Positions 7,983 to 16,869 of a stretch of DNA of 64,000 bases are shown one piece after another. The notes under the pieces were generated by a model. The model saw only the letters and a list, made by a program, of their open reading frames with translations, was not told where the DNA came from and ran no database searches. Within the stretch, counting starts at the first letter, position 1. The number at the start of each line of letters is the position of its first letter. Source of the DNA: Plantactinospora sp039889035 (GTDB lineage: Bacteria; Actinomycetota; Actinomycetes; Mycobacteriales; Micromonosporaceae); the NCBI GenBank assembly GCA_039889035.1, contig JBDQQY010000046.1, forward strand, positions 8,395 to 72,394, read 5' to 3'. The position numbers were made by a program, and so were the translations under genes.

Positions 7983-8984
7983 TCAGTGTCCGGGTGCCGG
8001 CGCCGTGGATCCGCGTACCACCAGTTCGGGCTCGAAGAGCAGCTCGTCGGTGAGCACCCCGACACCCTCGATCTGGTTCACCAACAGGTCCACCGCGGCC
8101 TGGCCCATCATCTCGATCGGCTGCCGGACGGTGGTCAGCGGCGGGTCGGTGCAGGTCATCAACGCCGAGTCGTCGAAGCCGACCACCGAGATGTCGGCCG
8201 GCACCGACCGTCCCAGCCTGCGGGCGGCCCGGATGGTGCCGAGCGCCATCACGTCACTGGCGCAGATGATCCCGGTCACGCCGCGCTCGATCAACTTGCT
8301 CGCCGCGACCCGGGCCCCCTCCATGGAGAAACTGGACCGCTCGACGCACTCCTCGTCGTCGGCCCAGCCGGCGACGTTCGCCATCGCGGCGAGCTTCCGG
8401 CGCGACGGCACGTGGTCGGCCGGGCCCAGCACCAGGCCGATCCGCTCGTGGCCGAGTGACCGCAGGTGCCCGTACGCCTGCTCGACCGCCACCGCGTCGT
8501 CGGTCGACACGCACGGGAAGCCCAGCTCGTCGACGCCGGCGTTGACCAGTACGACCGGCAGGCCCCGGTCGGTGAGCCGCCGGTAGTGGTCGTGCGGGGC
8601 GTCGGCCAGCGCGTACGAGCCACCGGCGAAGATCACCCCGGAGACCTGGTGGTCCAGCAGCATCTCCACGTAGTCCATCTCGGAGATTCCGCCGATGGTG
8701 CGGGCGCAGAGCGCCGGGGTGAGTCCCCGCTGGGCGAGCGATCCGGTGACCACCTCGGCCAGGGCCGGAAAGATCGGGTTCTGCAACTCGGGCAGCACGA
8801 GCCCGACCAACCGGGCCCGCTCGCCGCGCAGCTTGCTGGGGCGCTCGTAACCGAGCACGTCCAGCGCGGTCAGCACGGCGACCCGGGTGCTCTCGGAGAC
8901 GCCGCCCCGGCCGTTGAGCACCCGGCTCACCGTGGCCTCGCTGACCCCGGCCTTCCGGGCCACCTCGGTGAGTCTTCTGGTCAC
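7983..8984 (-). CDS. LacI-family transcriptional regulator
   Basis: A 333-residue LacI/GalR-type repressor. Residues 1-55 form the helix-turn-helix and hinge (MTRRLTEVARKAGVSEATVSRVLNG, then VLTALDVLGYERPS). Residues about 60-330 form a periplasmic-binding-like ligand domain, with SVVGFDDSALMTCTDPPLTTVRQP near the end, the usual dimer and ligand signature. It probably senses a sugar and represses the alpha-glucosidase gene downstream on the same strand. TTGCGG half-sites in its own upstream region suggest possible autoregulation. Confidence 0.93.
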   Translation of the reverse strand: MTRRLTEVARKAGVSEATVSRVLNGRGGVSESTRVAVLTALDVLGYERPSKLRGERARLVGLVLPELQNPIFPALAEVVTGSLAQRGLTPALCARTIGGISEMDYVEMLLDHQVSGVIFAGGSYALADAPHDHYRRLTDRGLPVVLVNAGVDELGFPCVSTDDAVAVEQAYGHLRSLGHERIGLVLGPADHVPSRRKLAAMANVAGWADDEECVERSSFSMEGARVAASKLIERGVTGIICASDVMALGTIRAARRLGRSVPADISVVGFDDSALMTCTDPPLTTVRQPIEMMGQAAVDLLVNQIEGVGVLTDELLFEPELVVRGSTAPAPGH

Positions 8985-8991
8985 GGCCGCG

Positions 8992-9021
8992 ATAGTACGA
9001 CAGGCAGTTGCAAAAACCGAA
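8992..9021 (-). promoter_or_regulatory. Candidate promoter of the lacI-type gene
   Basis: On the minus strand, TTCGGT (9021-9016) and TACTAT (8997-8992) are separated by 18 bases. The -10 is a good match and the -35 is weak. It sits immediately before the ATG at 8984, so the transcript would have almost no leader. Confidence 0.35.
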
Positions 9022-9039
9022 CCGAAGTTCGCCGGGCTG

Positions 9040-9072
9040 CCGCAACAAACCGCGTTACCGCAACAAACCGCG
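9040..9072. repeat. Two 15-bp direct repeats upstream of the lacI-type gene
   Basis: CCGCAACAAACCGCG occurs at 9040-9054 and again at 9058-9072, an 18-bp period. Each copy includes CCGCAA, which on the other strand is the TTGCGG half-site of the palindrome at 7698-7713. The second copy overlaps the end of the flavoprotein gene. Confidence 0.5.
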
Positions 9073-10503
9073 CACCGCCGTCTCGATCGCGCGGTGGAAG
9101 GTCGGATAGGCGTAGATCATCCCGGCCAGCGTGCTCACCGGAACCTCGGCGTGCACCGCCACCGCCAGCGCGCTCAGCACCTCGCCCCCGACCGGGCCGG
9201 CCGAGGTCGCGCCGACCAGTACGCCCCGGTCGACGTCGGCGACCAGCTTGATGAAGCCCTCGTCGCCCACCTGGTGGATCCAGCCACGGCTGGACTCGGA
9301 GAGCGGGGTGAAGCTGGTCCGGACGTTCAGCCCCCGGTCCCGGGCCTGCCGCTCGGTCAGCCCGACCGCACCCACCTCGGGATCGGTGAAGGTCACCCGG
9401 GGCAGCGCACGGTAGTCCGCCCGCCGCACCTCGCCGGCCGACCCGTCGAGCACGCCGGCCCGGCGCAGGATGTCGTCGATCGCGATCCCGGCCTGGTACA
9501 TCGCCACGTGGGTGAAGGCGCCGTGCCCGGTCAGGTCGCCGACCGCCCAGATCCCGTCGCCGGCCCGCATCCGGTCGTCCGTCTCCACGAACCGCCGCGT
9601 CGGGTCCAGCCCGACGGTCTCCAGGCCGAGCGTGTCGAGTACGGCCCGCCGGCCGGTGGCCACCAGCAGCCGTTCGCCCCGCAGTTGGTCGCCGTCGGCC
9701 AGATGCACGGTGAAGCCGCTGTCGTCGTGCTCCACCCGCTCGGCCCGGGCCCCGGTGTGCACCGTCACCCCGTCCGCGCGCAGCGCCGCCGCGACCCGCT
9801 CCGACGACTCCGGCTCCTCCTGCGCGAGCACCCGCTCGCCGGCCTCCACCATGCCGACCCGTACGCCGAACCGGGCGAGGACCTGCGCCACCTCCGCGCC
9901 GATCGCCCCGCCACCGAGGATCACCACCGACCCGGGCAGCTCGGCCAGTTCCATCGCCTCCCGGTTGGTCCAGTACGGCGTGCCGGCCAGTCCCGGCACC
10001 GGCGGGATCACCGGGGTGGTGCCGGTACCCAGCACGACGCCGACCCGGGCCCGGAACGTCTCGTCGCCGACCCGCACCAGACCGGGGCCGACCAGCCGGC
10101 CGGAGCCCCGGACGAACCGGCCGCCCTTCGAGGTGAACCGCTCGACCCCGGCGTCGTCGGTCCAGCCGGCGGTGGCCTCCTCGCGGATCCGCTTGGCCAC
10201 GATGCTCCAGTCCGGCTCGACCCGGGCCTGCCCGGCCAGGTGGTCGACCCGGCGCGCCTCGGCCAGCGCGTTCGCCGCCCGGATCATGATCTTGCTCGGT
10301 ACGCATCCCCAGAACGGACACTCACCGCCGACGAGGTTGCGCTCGATGCCGACGACCGAGAGGCCGGCGGCGGCGAGCCGGTTCGCCGTCTCCTCGCCGC
10401 CCACGCCCAACCCGACCACCACCACGTCCACGTCCACGTCCGCCGTCACGTCCGTGGACGCGATCTCGTCGGCCTTCACCTGCGTCCGCTCCTGTTCAGC
10501 CAT
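9055..10503 (-). CDS. FAD-dependent pyridine nucleotide-disulfide oxidoreductase
   Basis: The 482-residue flavoprotein has the dihydrolipoyl dehydrogenase/mercuric reductase layout: an N-terminal FAD loop GLGVGG (31-36), a redox-active pair C62-PFWG-C67 followed by VPSK, an NAD(P)H loop (SVVILGGGAIGAEVAQ), a second FAD motif (GIWAVGDLTG), and a C-terminal dimerisation domain ending in AYPTFHRAIE, with the active-site His and Glu. The electron acceptor is not evident; it is not next to a 2-oxoacid dehydrogenase or mer operon. The ATG at 10503 is chosen because the disordered head followed by DVDVVVVGLG is a normal family start. It is divergent from the monooxygenase gene. Confidence 0.87.
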   Translation of the reverse strand: MAEQERTQVKADEIASTDVTADVDVDVVVVGLGVGGEETANRLAAAGLSVVGIERNLVGGECPFWGCVPSKIMIRAANALAEARRVDHLAGQARVEPDWSIVAKRIREEATAGWTDDAGVERFTSKGGRFVRGSGRLVGPGLVRVGDETFRARVGVVLGTGTTPVIPPVPGLAGTPYWTNREAMELAELPGSVVILGGGAIGAEVAQVLARFGVRVGMVEAGERVLAQEEPESSERVAAALRADGVTVHTGARAERVEHDDSGFTVHLADGDQLRGERLLVATGRRAVLDTLGLETVGLDPTRRFVETDDRMRAGDGIWAVGDLTGHGAFTHVAMYQAGIAIDDILRRAGVLDGSAGEVRRADYRALPRVTFTDPEVGAVGLTERQARDRGLNVRTSFTPLSESSRGWIHQVGDEGFIKLVADVDRGVLVGATSAGPVGGEVLSALAVAVHAEVPVSTLAGMIYAYPTFHRAIETAVRGLLR

Positions 10504-10644
10504 ACCCGCCAGCTTTCCCGATCCGCCACCGGTCAGCCAGGTGGATCGGATCACCGTGCTGCCCGTGTCGGGCGTACGCTGCGGCTGCCCGGGCCGGCCC
10601 GCCACGCGGTCGGACCGGTGCACGGCGGTGGGGAGGGCAGCCCG

Positions 10645-12168
10645 GTGATCGACGTCGACGTGCTGGTCGCCGGGTACGGGCCGGTCGGCGGCGTACTGGC
10701 CGCGCTGCTCGGGCGGTACGGCGTCGCCACCATGGTCGTCGATCCCGAGGAGGCGCCCGGTGCCCTGCCCCGGGCCGCCGTGCTCGACGCGGAGGCGCTG
10801 CGGGTGCTGGTGGGCCTCCCGGAGGTCGCGGCTCTCGACCGGTGGGCGGTCGGCGTCCGGCGGTCCGAATTCCTGGCTCCCGACCACCGGGTGCTGCTCA
10901 GCCTCTCGCCGCTGGAGAGCGGATTCGGGGTCCCGGCGGCGGCGCTGATCGACCAGCCGGCTCTGGAGGCGGCGCTGCGGGCCGGCGTCACCGGGCTGCC
11001 CGGCGTGGCGGTCCGGCTCGGCCGTTCGGTGTCCGCCCTCGAACCGGCCCACGACCACGTCCGGGTCGGGCTGGACGACGGTACGGCCGTACGGGCCCGC
11101 TGGGTGGTCGGCTGCGACGGCGCGTCCAGCACCGTACGCCGACTGGCCGAGCTGCCCTTCCAGGGGCAGACCTACGCCGTGCCGTGGCTGGTCGTGGACG
11201 CCGAGACCGACGAGACCGACGTGGAGGCGTCCACCTCGATGGTGCTCGACCCGCGCCGGCCCCTGGTGACGATGTCCAGCCCCGGCCGGCGCCGCTGGGA
11301 GTGGATGCTGCGCCCGGACGAGGACCCGGCCCGGATGAGCGGTACCGATTCGGTCCGCCGGCTGGTCGCCGAGTGGGTACCGCCGGAAGCGATCCGGATC
11401 CGGCGGGTGACCGTCTTCACCTTCCACGCCCGGCAGGCGACGCGGTGGCGCCGCGATCGCGTCCTGCTGGCCGGCGACGCCGCGCACCTGATGCCACCGT
11501 TCGCCGCCCAGGGCCTGGCCAGCGGCATCCGGGACGCCCAGAGCCTCGGCTGGCGGCTCGCCGAGGTGCTGCGCGGGCTGGCCGGCGAGGGGCTGCTCGA
11601 CGGGTACGAGCGGGAACGCTGGCCGCACGTCGCCGAGATGACCCGGGTGAGCCTGGCGGTCGGCCGGGTGTTGCAGACCCGCAGCCGAGCCGGGTCGGCG
11701 GTACTCCGGTGGCTGATCCGGGCCGTGGCCACGATTCCCGGGCTGCCGGAGACGGCGGCCCGGCAGAGCCGGCCACGACCGGCGCTGCCGAAGGGCACCG
11801 CGGGCGACCTGCCCGGTGCGGGCCGGATGCTGCCGAACCCGTTGGTGGAGACGGCCGCCGGGTCGGTCCGGCTGGACGACCTGCTCGGCCGCGGCTGGGC
11901 GGTGATCGGGGTCGGCTGTGATCCGGTGGCGGTGGCGGACGCCGGCGCGCTCGCCTGGATCGCCGCCCGCGACGCGGTGACGCTGACGACCGGCCTTACG
12001 AACCCGCGACGGACTGGCAGCCGGTCGATCCGGGACGCTGCCGGAGCGCTCGGCCGGGGGCCGACCCTTCTCGTGGTACGCCCGGATCGGTTCCTGCTCG
12101 GCGCCGTGCCGCCACCGCTGCGCGGTCGGGACCTCGACGGGGCGATCCGGAGCCTCGGCGGAAGTTAG
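10645..12168 (+). CDS. FAD-dependent aromatic monooxygenase (MhpA/PheA-like)
   Basis: A 507-residue class A flavoprotein hydroxylase. The N-terminal VIDVDVLVAGYGPVGG provides the dinucleotide loop, GCDGASSTVRR is the DG motif near residue 155, and VLLAGDAAHLMPPFAAQGLASGIRDA (about 273-298) is the GD motif that binds the FAD ribose. The C-terminal 100 residues resemble the thioredoxin-like domain of phenol hydroxylase-type enzymes. It likely hydroxylates a phenolic or polyketide ring using NAD(P)H and oxygen; the substrate is unknown. GTG is the start, with GGGGAGGG about six bases upstream. Confidence 0.86.
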   Translation: MIDVDVLVAGYGPVGGVLAALLGRYGVATMVVDPEEAPGALPRAAVLDAEALRVLVGLPEVAALDRWAVGVRRSEFLAPDHRVLLSLSPLESGFGVPAAALIDQPALEAALRAGVTGLPGVAVRLGRSVSALEPAHDHVRVGLDDGTAVRARWVVGCDGASSTVRRLAELPFQGQTYAVPWLVVDAETDETDVEASTSMVLDPRRPLVTMSSPGRRRWEWMLRPDEDPARMSGTDSVRRLVAEWVPPEAIRIRRVTVFTFHARQATRWRRDRVLLAGDAAHLMPPFAAQGLASGIRDAQSLGWRLAEVLRGLAGEGLLDGYERERWPHVAEMTRVSLAVGRVLQTRSRAGSAVLRWLIRAVATIPGLPETAARQSRPRPALPKGTAGDLPGAGRMLPNPLVETAAGSVRLDDLLGRGWAVIGVGCDPVAVADAGALAWIAARDAVTLTTGLTNPRRTGSRSIRDAAGALGRGPTLLVVRPDRFLLGAVPPPLRGRDLDGAIRSLGGS

Positions 12169-12609
12169 GTCCGCGCCCGGCTCCATTCCGACCTGTTGTT
12201 TCCGGGTCGCTGTCTGTCTTCTTTGGACCTGGTTCTGCCGGCGTTCTGTCGGGTTCGACGGGTCCTCTGGTGCTCCGGAGCGCGTACCTGCGAAGCGATC
12301 CGCCCCGCCTGCCTGCCGAGCGGTCCGGGTCCTGGCTCTCGCAGCAGTCCGCTGAAACGGCAAGATTTCGGACAACACCTCAATCTGTTGTCTTCATCTG
12401 CCGTAATCAAGTCGTGTCTTTTCACAGCACGATCGATATCTTGCTGAAATGAGTTCGTCTCGCTACAGTGACCCCACTCACACTCGATGCCATACAGCTC
12501 CAGGGCCGGTCACATGGCGGGTGCAGACCAGCAGCAGGGCACGGCCACGGTGACGATCCCGCGGATCAGCACAGGTCATGGAGACTCCCGTTCCCGAAGG
12601 GATGGACAG
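12169..12609. other. Promoter-bearing intergenic region before the sugar ABC operon
   Basis: This 441-bp gap contains the promoter at 12441-12469 and a small inverted repeat, ACAACA at 12372-12377 with TGTTGT at 12386-12391, that might be a regulator site. The stretch 12350-12470 is clearly AT-richer than the neighbouring genes. The in-frame extension upstream of the binding-protein start is not expected to be translated. Confidence 0.55.
12441..12469 (+). promoter_or_regulatory. Promoter of the sugar ABC transporter operon
   Basis: TTGCTG at 12441-12446 and TACAGT at 12464-12469 are separated by exactly 17 bases, a good match to the housekeeping-sigma consensus. Transcription would start near 12476, giving a leader of about 135 bases before the ATG at 12610. 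Confidence 0.65.
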
Positions 12610-13989
12610 ATGTCCGTACCGCAGTACCGGAAGGTCGCGGCGCTGGCGCTCGTGGCCGGCCTGGGACTCAGCCTCACGGCATGCTCCACGAAGAGCGACG
12701 ACGACAACTCCGACGCCGGCGGCAAGGTCACCATCACGGTCGACTGCCAGCCGGTCGGCTCCCAGAAGGAGCTGTTGCAGAACTGGAACGCCGATGTCGC
12801 CGAGTTCCAGCGGCAGAACCCCGACATCGTCATCAAGAGCGTGAGCGTCGGCGAGCAGTGCAACAACCCGCCGGACTTCACCGCCCGGCTCGCCGGCGGC
12901 ACCGTGACCGACGTCTTCTACGGGTACATGACCGACCTGGCGCAGGTGCTGGACTCCGGTCAGGCGATGGACATCACCGAGTACGCCAACAAGGAGACCG
13001 TGCCGACCTGGGACAGCGTCGACCCGGCGCTCAAGGAGGTCTTCACCGACGGCGGCAAGCTCTACGCCGTACCGGTGAAGAACTACTCGATGGGCCTGGT
13101 CTACAACAAGGCGCTGTTCCAGCGGGCCGGACTGGACGTGAACAACCCGCCCAAGACCTGGGCCGACGTCCGGGCCGCCGCCAAGAAGATCTCGGCGCTC
13201 GGCAACGGCATCGCCGGCTACTCGGAATACAGCGCCGGCAACACCGGAGGCTGGCACTTCACCGCCCTGCTCTACTCACAGGGCGGCCAGATCCTGACCC
13301 CGGACGGCAAGAAGGCCGACTTCAACAACCCGATGGGCCGGCAGGTCCTACAGAACCTCAAGGACATGCGGTACGGCGACAACAGCATGGGCGCCCGCCA
13401 ACTGCTCCAGTGGGGCGACCTGCTGACCAACGCCGCCGCCGGCAAGGTCGGCATGTTCATCGGTGCACCGGACTCCACCCAGGCGATCGTCAGCCAGTTC
13501 CAGGGCAAGTTCCAGGACTGGGCGATGGGCCCGATGCCCGGCCAGGACGGACCGGCAAAGGGGACGCTCGGCGGCGGCGAGGGCTACTTCTTCAAGAAGG
13601 GCCTCACCCCGGAGCAGGTCAAGGCCGGTCTGAAGTGGATCGCGTACCAGAAGCTGACGCCGGGCAAGGGCCAGTTCGACTACGTACGGGCCAAGCCGCA
13701 GAACTACCCGGTCGGACTGCCGCAGCCGCTGCTCTTCGCCAACGGCAGCGAGGCGCAGAAGCAGGAACTCGAACTGCGCAAGGCGAACGCCAACCTCGAC
13801 ACCGCGAACTTCGCGATCTTCGAGGCGAACCCGGTACCGATCAAGGGTGAGCCGCGCAACGCGCAGGCGATCTACGCGGTGCTCGACGCCGCGATGTCCG
13901 GGGCGCTGACGAACCCGAACGCGAACGTCGACGCGCTGCTCAAGACGGCCGAGGACAAGGTCAACCAGCTCCTGGCCGCCGAGAGCTGA
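12610..13989 (+). CDS. Sugar ABC transporter substrate-binding lipoprotein
   Basis: The 459-residue protein has a lipoprotein signal peptide (VAALALVAGLGLSLTAC, lipid-modified C25) and the body of a family 1 extracellular solute-binding protein. Recognisable parts are VYNKALFQRAGLDVNNPPKTWADVRAAAKKI and GGGEGYFFKKGLTPEQVKAGLKWIAYQKLTPG. It should capture an oligosaccharide outside the membrane and hand it to the two permeases encoded next. The ATG at 12610 places the positively charged n-region directly before the hydrophobic core and has GAAGGGA upstream; the longer open frame would bury the signal peptide. No ATPase gene follows, as is usual where one shared ATPase (MsiK type) serves several importers. 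Confidence 0.93.
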   Translation: MSVPQYRKVAALALVAGLGLSLTACSTKSDDDNSDAGGKVTITVDCQPVGSQKELLQNWNADVAEFQRQNPDIVIKSVSVGEQCNNPPDFTARLAGGTVTDVFYGYMTDLAQVLDSGQAMDITEYANKETVPTWDSVDPALKEVFTDGGKLYAVPVKNYSMGLVYNKALFQRAGLDVNNPPKTWADVRAAAKKISALGNGIAGYSEYSAGNTGGWHFTALLYSQGGQILTPDGKKADFNNPMGRQVLQNLKDMRYGDNSMGARQLLQWGDLLTNAAAGKVGMFIGAPDSTQAIVSQFQGKFQDWAMGPMPGQDGPAKGTLGGGEGYFFKKGLTPEQVKAGLKWIAYQKLTPGKGQFDYVRAKPQNYPVGLPQPLLFANGSEAQKQELELRKANANLDTANFAIFEANPVPIKGEPRNAQAIYAVLDAAMSGALTNPNANVDALLKTAEDKVNQLLAAES

Positions 13990-13998
13990 TCCCGCTGG

Positions 13999-14027
13999 GG
14001 TGGGGGCCGGCGCGACCGGCCCCCACC
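13999..14027 (+). terminator. Intercistronic GC-rich hairpin
   Basis: GGTGGGGGCCGG (13999-14010) and CCGGCCCCCACC (14016-14027) form a perfect 12-base stem with a five-base loop between the binding-protein and permease genes. No U-tract follows. In binding-protein operons such hairpins commonly stabilise the upstream mRNA and lower permease expression; that role is inferred here. Confidence 0.55.
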
Positions 14028-14075
14028 GGCGTCCACGCCGCACCGTACGGTCACCGACTTTCTCCAGGAGTTGCC

Positions 14076-15032
14076 TTGGCGACCACCACCGCCCCGGGTA
14101 CCACCAGGCCGGGTCGCGCCATGCGGCCGTACCCGGAACGGCCACGACGTAGCACCGGCCTCGGCCGGAAGGTCCGGGACAACCTCACCGGACACGCGTT
14201 CCTGATCGGCGCGGTGGCATGTTTCGTCGTCTTCTCCTGGTACCCGATGATCCGCGGCATCGTGATGAGCTTCCAGCGCACCCGGCGGGGCGAGACCACC
14301 TGGGTGGGCTGGGACAACTACCTGCGGATCCTCGACGACCCGAGCTTCTGGCCCGCCTGGAAGAACACCGTCTACTTCACCGTGCTGGCACTCGTCCTCG
14401 GGTACGCGGTGCCGTTCTTCGTGGCGATCCTGCTCAACGAGTTCCGGCACGCCAAGGGATACCTGCGGATCCTGGTCTACCTGCCGGTGATGCTGCCGCC
14501 GGCCTCGGCGCTCTTCCTCTTCAAGTACTACGCCTACGACCCCAGCGAGGCCGGGCTCTTCAACGCGATCCTCAAGGCGCTGCACCTGCCGACGTCGGAG
14601 TGGATGCAGTCCCCGGAGATGACGATGCCGGCGATGGTGCTCGCCTCGACCTGGATGAACATGGGCAGCGCGGTGCTGATCTATCTGGCGGCGTTGCAGA
14701 ACATCCCCGGCGAACTCTACGAGGCGGCCGAGCTGGACGGCGCCGGGATCTGGCGGCGGATTCTCAACGTCACCATCCCGCAGACCCGGCTGATCCTGCT
14801 GCTGCTGGCGATGCTCCAGATCGTCGCCACGATGCAGCTCTTCATCGAACCGCTGATCCTCGCCAACGGCGCGGGCGCGGAGGACTCGGCGACCTCGGTG
14901 GCGTACCTCATCTACCAGCACGGATTCTTCCAGAACGACCTCAACGGCGCGGCGGCGCTCGGCGTGATCATGCTCGTGGTGCTGGCCGGCTTCTCCGCCG
15001 TCTACGCGCGGCTGACCGCGAAACAGGACTAG
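14076..15032 (+). CDS. Sugar ABC transporter permease (MalF type)
   Basis: A 318-residue inner-membrane permease with six or more hydrophobic helices and the cytoplasmic EAA loop that docks on the ATPase (EAAELDGAGIWRRILNVTIPQ, residues about 216-236). It pairs with the next gene to form the translocation channel of a carbohydrate importer. Translation starts at TTG with CAGGAG at 14065-14070, five bases upstream. The gene is 86 bp downstream of the binding-protein gene and 12 bp before the second permease. Confidence 0.93.
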   Translation: MATTTAPGTTRPGRAMRPYPERPRRSTGLGRKVRDNLTGHAFLIGAVACFVVFSWYPMIRGIVMSFQRTRRGETTWVGWDNYLRILDDPSFWPAWKNTVYFTVLALVLGYAVPFFVAILLNEFRHAKGYLRILVYLPVMLPPASALFLFKYYAYDPSEAGLFNAILKALHLPTSEWMQSPEMTMPAMVLASTWMNMGSAVLIYLAALQNIPGELYEAAELDGAGIWRRILNVTIPQTRLILLLLAMLQIVATMQLFIEPLILANGAGAEDSATSVAYLIYQHGFFQNDLNGAAALGVIMLVVLAGFSAVYARLTAKQD

Positions 15033-15044
15033 GACGGGCAACCA

Positions 15045-15932
15045 ATGGCACAGGACTCCGGCACCCGGACCCTCATCTCCGCCGCCCAGCTCCGCCGGGG
15101 ACGCGGCAAGGTCGTCTACTGGGTGCTGCTCACCACCGTCGTGGTGGTGTTCACGCTGGTCTTCCTCGGTCCGCTCTACTGGATGGTCACCGGCGCGCTC
15201 AAGTCCGGCCAGGAGATCGCGCAGACCCCGCCGACGCTCTTCCCGCAGGATCCGCAGCCGCAGAACTACGCCGACGCGTGGAACAACCTCGACCTGGCGA
15301 AGCTCCTCTTCAACACGTTCTACTACGCGGCCGGGGCGCTGCTGTTCCAGCTCGTCCTGGACACCGCCGCGGCGTACTCGCTGTCGAAGCTGCGACCGGT
15401 CTTCGGCAACGCGATCCTCGGCCTGATGCTGGCGACGCTGATGATCCCGGCGATGGTCCTGATCGTCCCGCAGTACGTGACCGTGATCGACCTGCCGATC
15501 CTGCACATCAACCTGCTCGACTCGCCGTTCGCGATCTGGCTGCCCCTGGTCGCGAACGCGTTCAACATCTTCCTGCTGAAGCGGTTCTTCGACTCGATCC
15601 CGGAGGACCTGATGGCGGCGGCCGTGATGGACGGGGCGACGCCGCTGCGCACGCTCTGGTCGATCATCCTGCCGATGTCGCGTCCCATCCTCGGGGTGGT
15701 CTCCATCTTCGCCGTGACGGCGGTCTGGAAGGACTTCCTCTGGCCGAAGCTGGTGATGCCGTCCCCGGAGACCCGTACGGTCAGCGTCGGCATCTACGCC
15801 TTCTCCGGCGGTACCCCGATGAACGTCGTGATCGCCGCCTCGGTGATCGCCGCGATCCCGACCGTGGTGATCTTCCTGATCTTCCAGCGGAACATCATGT
15901 CCGGCCTGACCACCGGCAGCCTCAAGGGATAG
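15045..15932 (+). CDS. Sugar ABC transporter permease (MalG type)
   Basis: The 295-residue partner permease has an N-terminal membrane helix (VYWVLLTTVVVVFTLVFLGPLYWMV), further helices and the EAA-type loop (MAAAVMDGATPLRTLWSIILPM, residues about 190-211). The first motif residue is Met rather than Glu, which is common in MalG-type partners. It is the last gene of the operon. Its 3' end overlaps that of the convergent crtB gene by 11 bases, and I see no terminator between them. Confidence 0.93.
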   Translation: MAQDSGTRTLISAAQLRRGRGKVVYWVLLTTVVVVFTLVFLGPLYWMVTGALKSGQEIAQTPPTLFPQDPQPQNYADAWNNLDLAKLLFNTFYYAAGALLFQLVLDTAAAYSLSKLRPVFGNAILGLMLATLMIPAMVLIVPQYVTVIDLPILHINLLDSPFAIWLPLVANAFNIFLLKRFFDSIPEDLMAAAVMDGATPLRTLWSIILPMSRPILGVVSIFAVTAVWKDFLWPKLVMPSPETRTVSVGIYAFSGGTPMNVVIAASVIAAIPTVVIFLIFQRNIMSGLTTGSLKG

Positions 15933-16869
15933 CCAGCGGCTCGGCGGCCCCGCGCCGCACTCCGGTCGGCGCCCCGGGCACGGCCAGCGGAGTGCCGGTC
16001 GGGGTCAGCAGGGCCCGGGCGACGACCGCCGCCCGGCGTCGGCGCGGCACGACGGCCCGGCCGGCGAAGACGTCGTACCCGGCGGCGACCACCTCGTCGA
16101 GGATGCCGCCGTAGAGCAGGTAGGCGGTGCGGATGCAGGACTGCGAGGCGGGTGCGAGCAGGGTCACCCCGGGTGCCGCGGCGACGTAGTGCTCCCGGGC
16201 ACGGCTCACCTCGTACTCGATCAGTTGCCGGATCGGCGGGGTGGCCCGCCCCCGCCGCGCGGCGGCGACCAGGTGGGCCGGGGTGACGCCGAACCTCGCC
16301 AGATCCTCGGCCGGCAGGTAGATCCGGCCCCGGTCCAGGTCCTCGGCGACGTCCCGGATGAAGTTGGTGAGCTGGAAGGCGAAGCCGAGCTGCCGGGCGG
16401 GCTCGCGGGCGGCGGCCGGGTCGGTGCTGCCCAGGATCGGCAGCATCATCGTGCCGATCGCCGCGGCCGAGCCCGCCATGTAGTCGAGCAGGTCGGCGTA
16501 GCGGGAGTAGCCGGTCACGGTCAGGTCCATCGCCATGCTGCGCAGGAAGGCGGCGAAGTCCGCCCGGTCGAGGTCGAAGACGGCGATGGTGTGCAGCACG
16601 GCCGGCAGCAGCGGGTCGGTCACCGGCTCGCCCCGCAGCCCGGCGAGGAACCGCTCGGACCAGTCGGCGAGCCGGGCGGACCGGGCCGGGGTCGGTAGTT
16701 CCTCGGTCCGGTCCACGATCTCGTCGGCGTACCGGGTGAAGCCGTAGAGCGCGTGCACGTGCCGCCGTTTCCAGGCGGGCAGCAGCCGGGTCGCGAGATA
16801 GTAGGTCCGGCCGTGCCGTCTGTGCAGCTCACGGCAGCGTTCATAGGACCTGCCGAGACTGGTGTCCAC
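15922..16869 (-). CDS. crtB: Phytoene/squalene synthase
   Basis: The 315-residue protein is a trans-prenyltransferase joining two geranylgeranyl diphosphates into phytoene. Both Asp-rich motifs are present: DEIVD at residues 49-53 and DVAED at 173-177, with HVHALYGFTRYADEIVD and QLGFAFQLTNFIRDVAEDLDRGRIYLP around them. The GTG at 16869 is preferred because GGAGG lies four bases before it and homology begins at once (DTSLGRSYERC); ATGs at 16908 and 16896 would add a short extra N-terminus. It is transcribed divergently from crtI, so the 215-bp gap should hold both promoters. Confidence 0.92.
   Translation of the reverse strand: MDTSLGRSYERCRELHRRHGRTYYLATRLLPAWKRRHVHALYGFTRYADEIVDRTEELPTPARSARLADWSERFLAGLRGEPVTDPLLPAVLHTIAVFDLDRADFAAFLRSMAMDLTVTGYSRYADLLDYMAGSAAAIGTMMLPILGSTDPAAAREPARQLGFAFQLTNFIRDVAEDLDRGRIYLPAEDLARFGVTPAHLVAAARRGRATPPIRQLIEYEVSRAREHYVAAAPGVTLLAPASQSCIRTAYLLYGGILDEVVAAGYDVFAGRAVVPRRRRAAVVARALLTPTGTPLAVPGAPTGVRRGAAEPLAIP

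Noticed and set aside
9001..9020. Micro-gene upstream of the lacI-type gene
   Set aside because: The gap of about 70 bp is promoter and repeat sequence with no start codon and ribosome-binding site combination.
10504..12378. N-terminal extension of the disulfide reductase frame over the monooxygenase gene
   Set aside because: The extension is antisense to a clear flavoprotein and lacks domain features; the reductase begins properly at 10503.
12372..12391. ACAACA...TGTTGT inverted repeat as an operator of the sugar operon
   Set aside because: Six-base arms with an eight-base spacer are too common to claim a site, and it lies 50 bp before the -35 box; mentioned only as a weak possibility.
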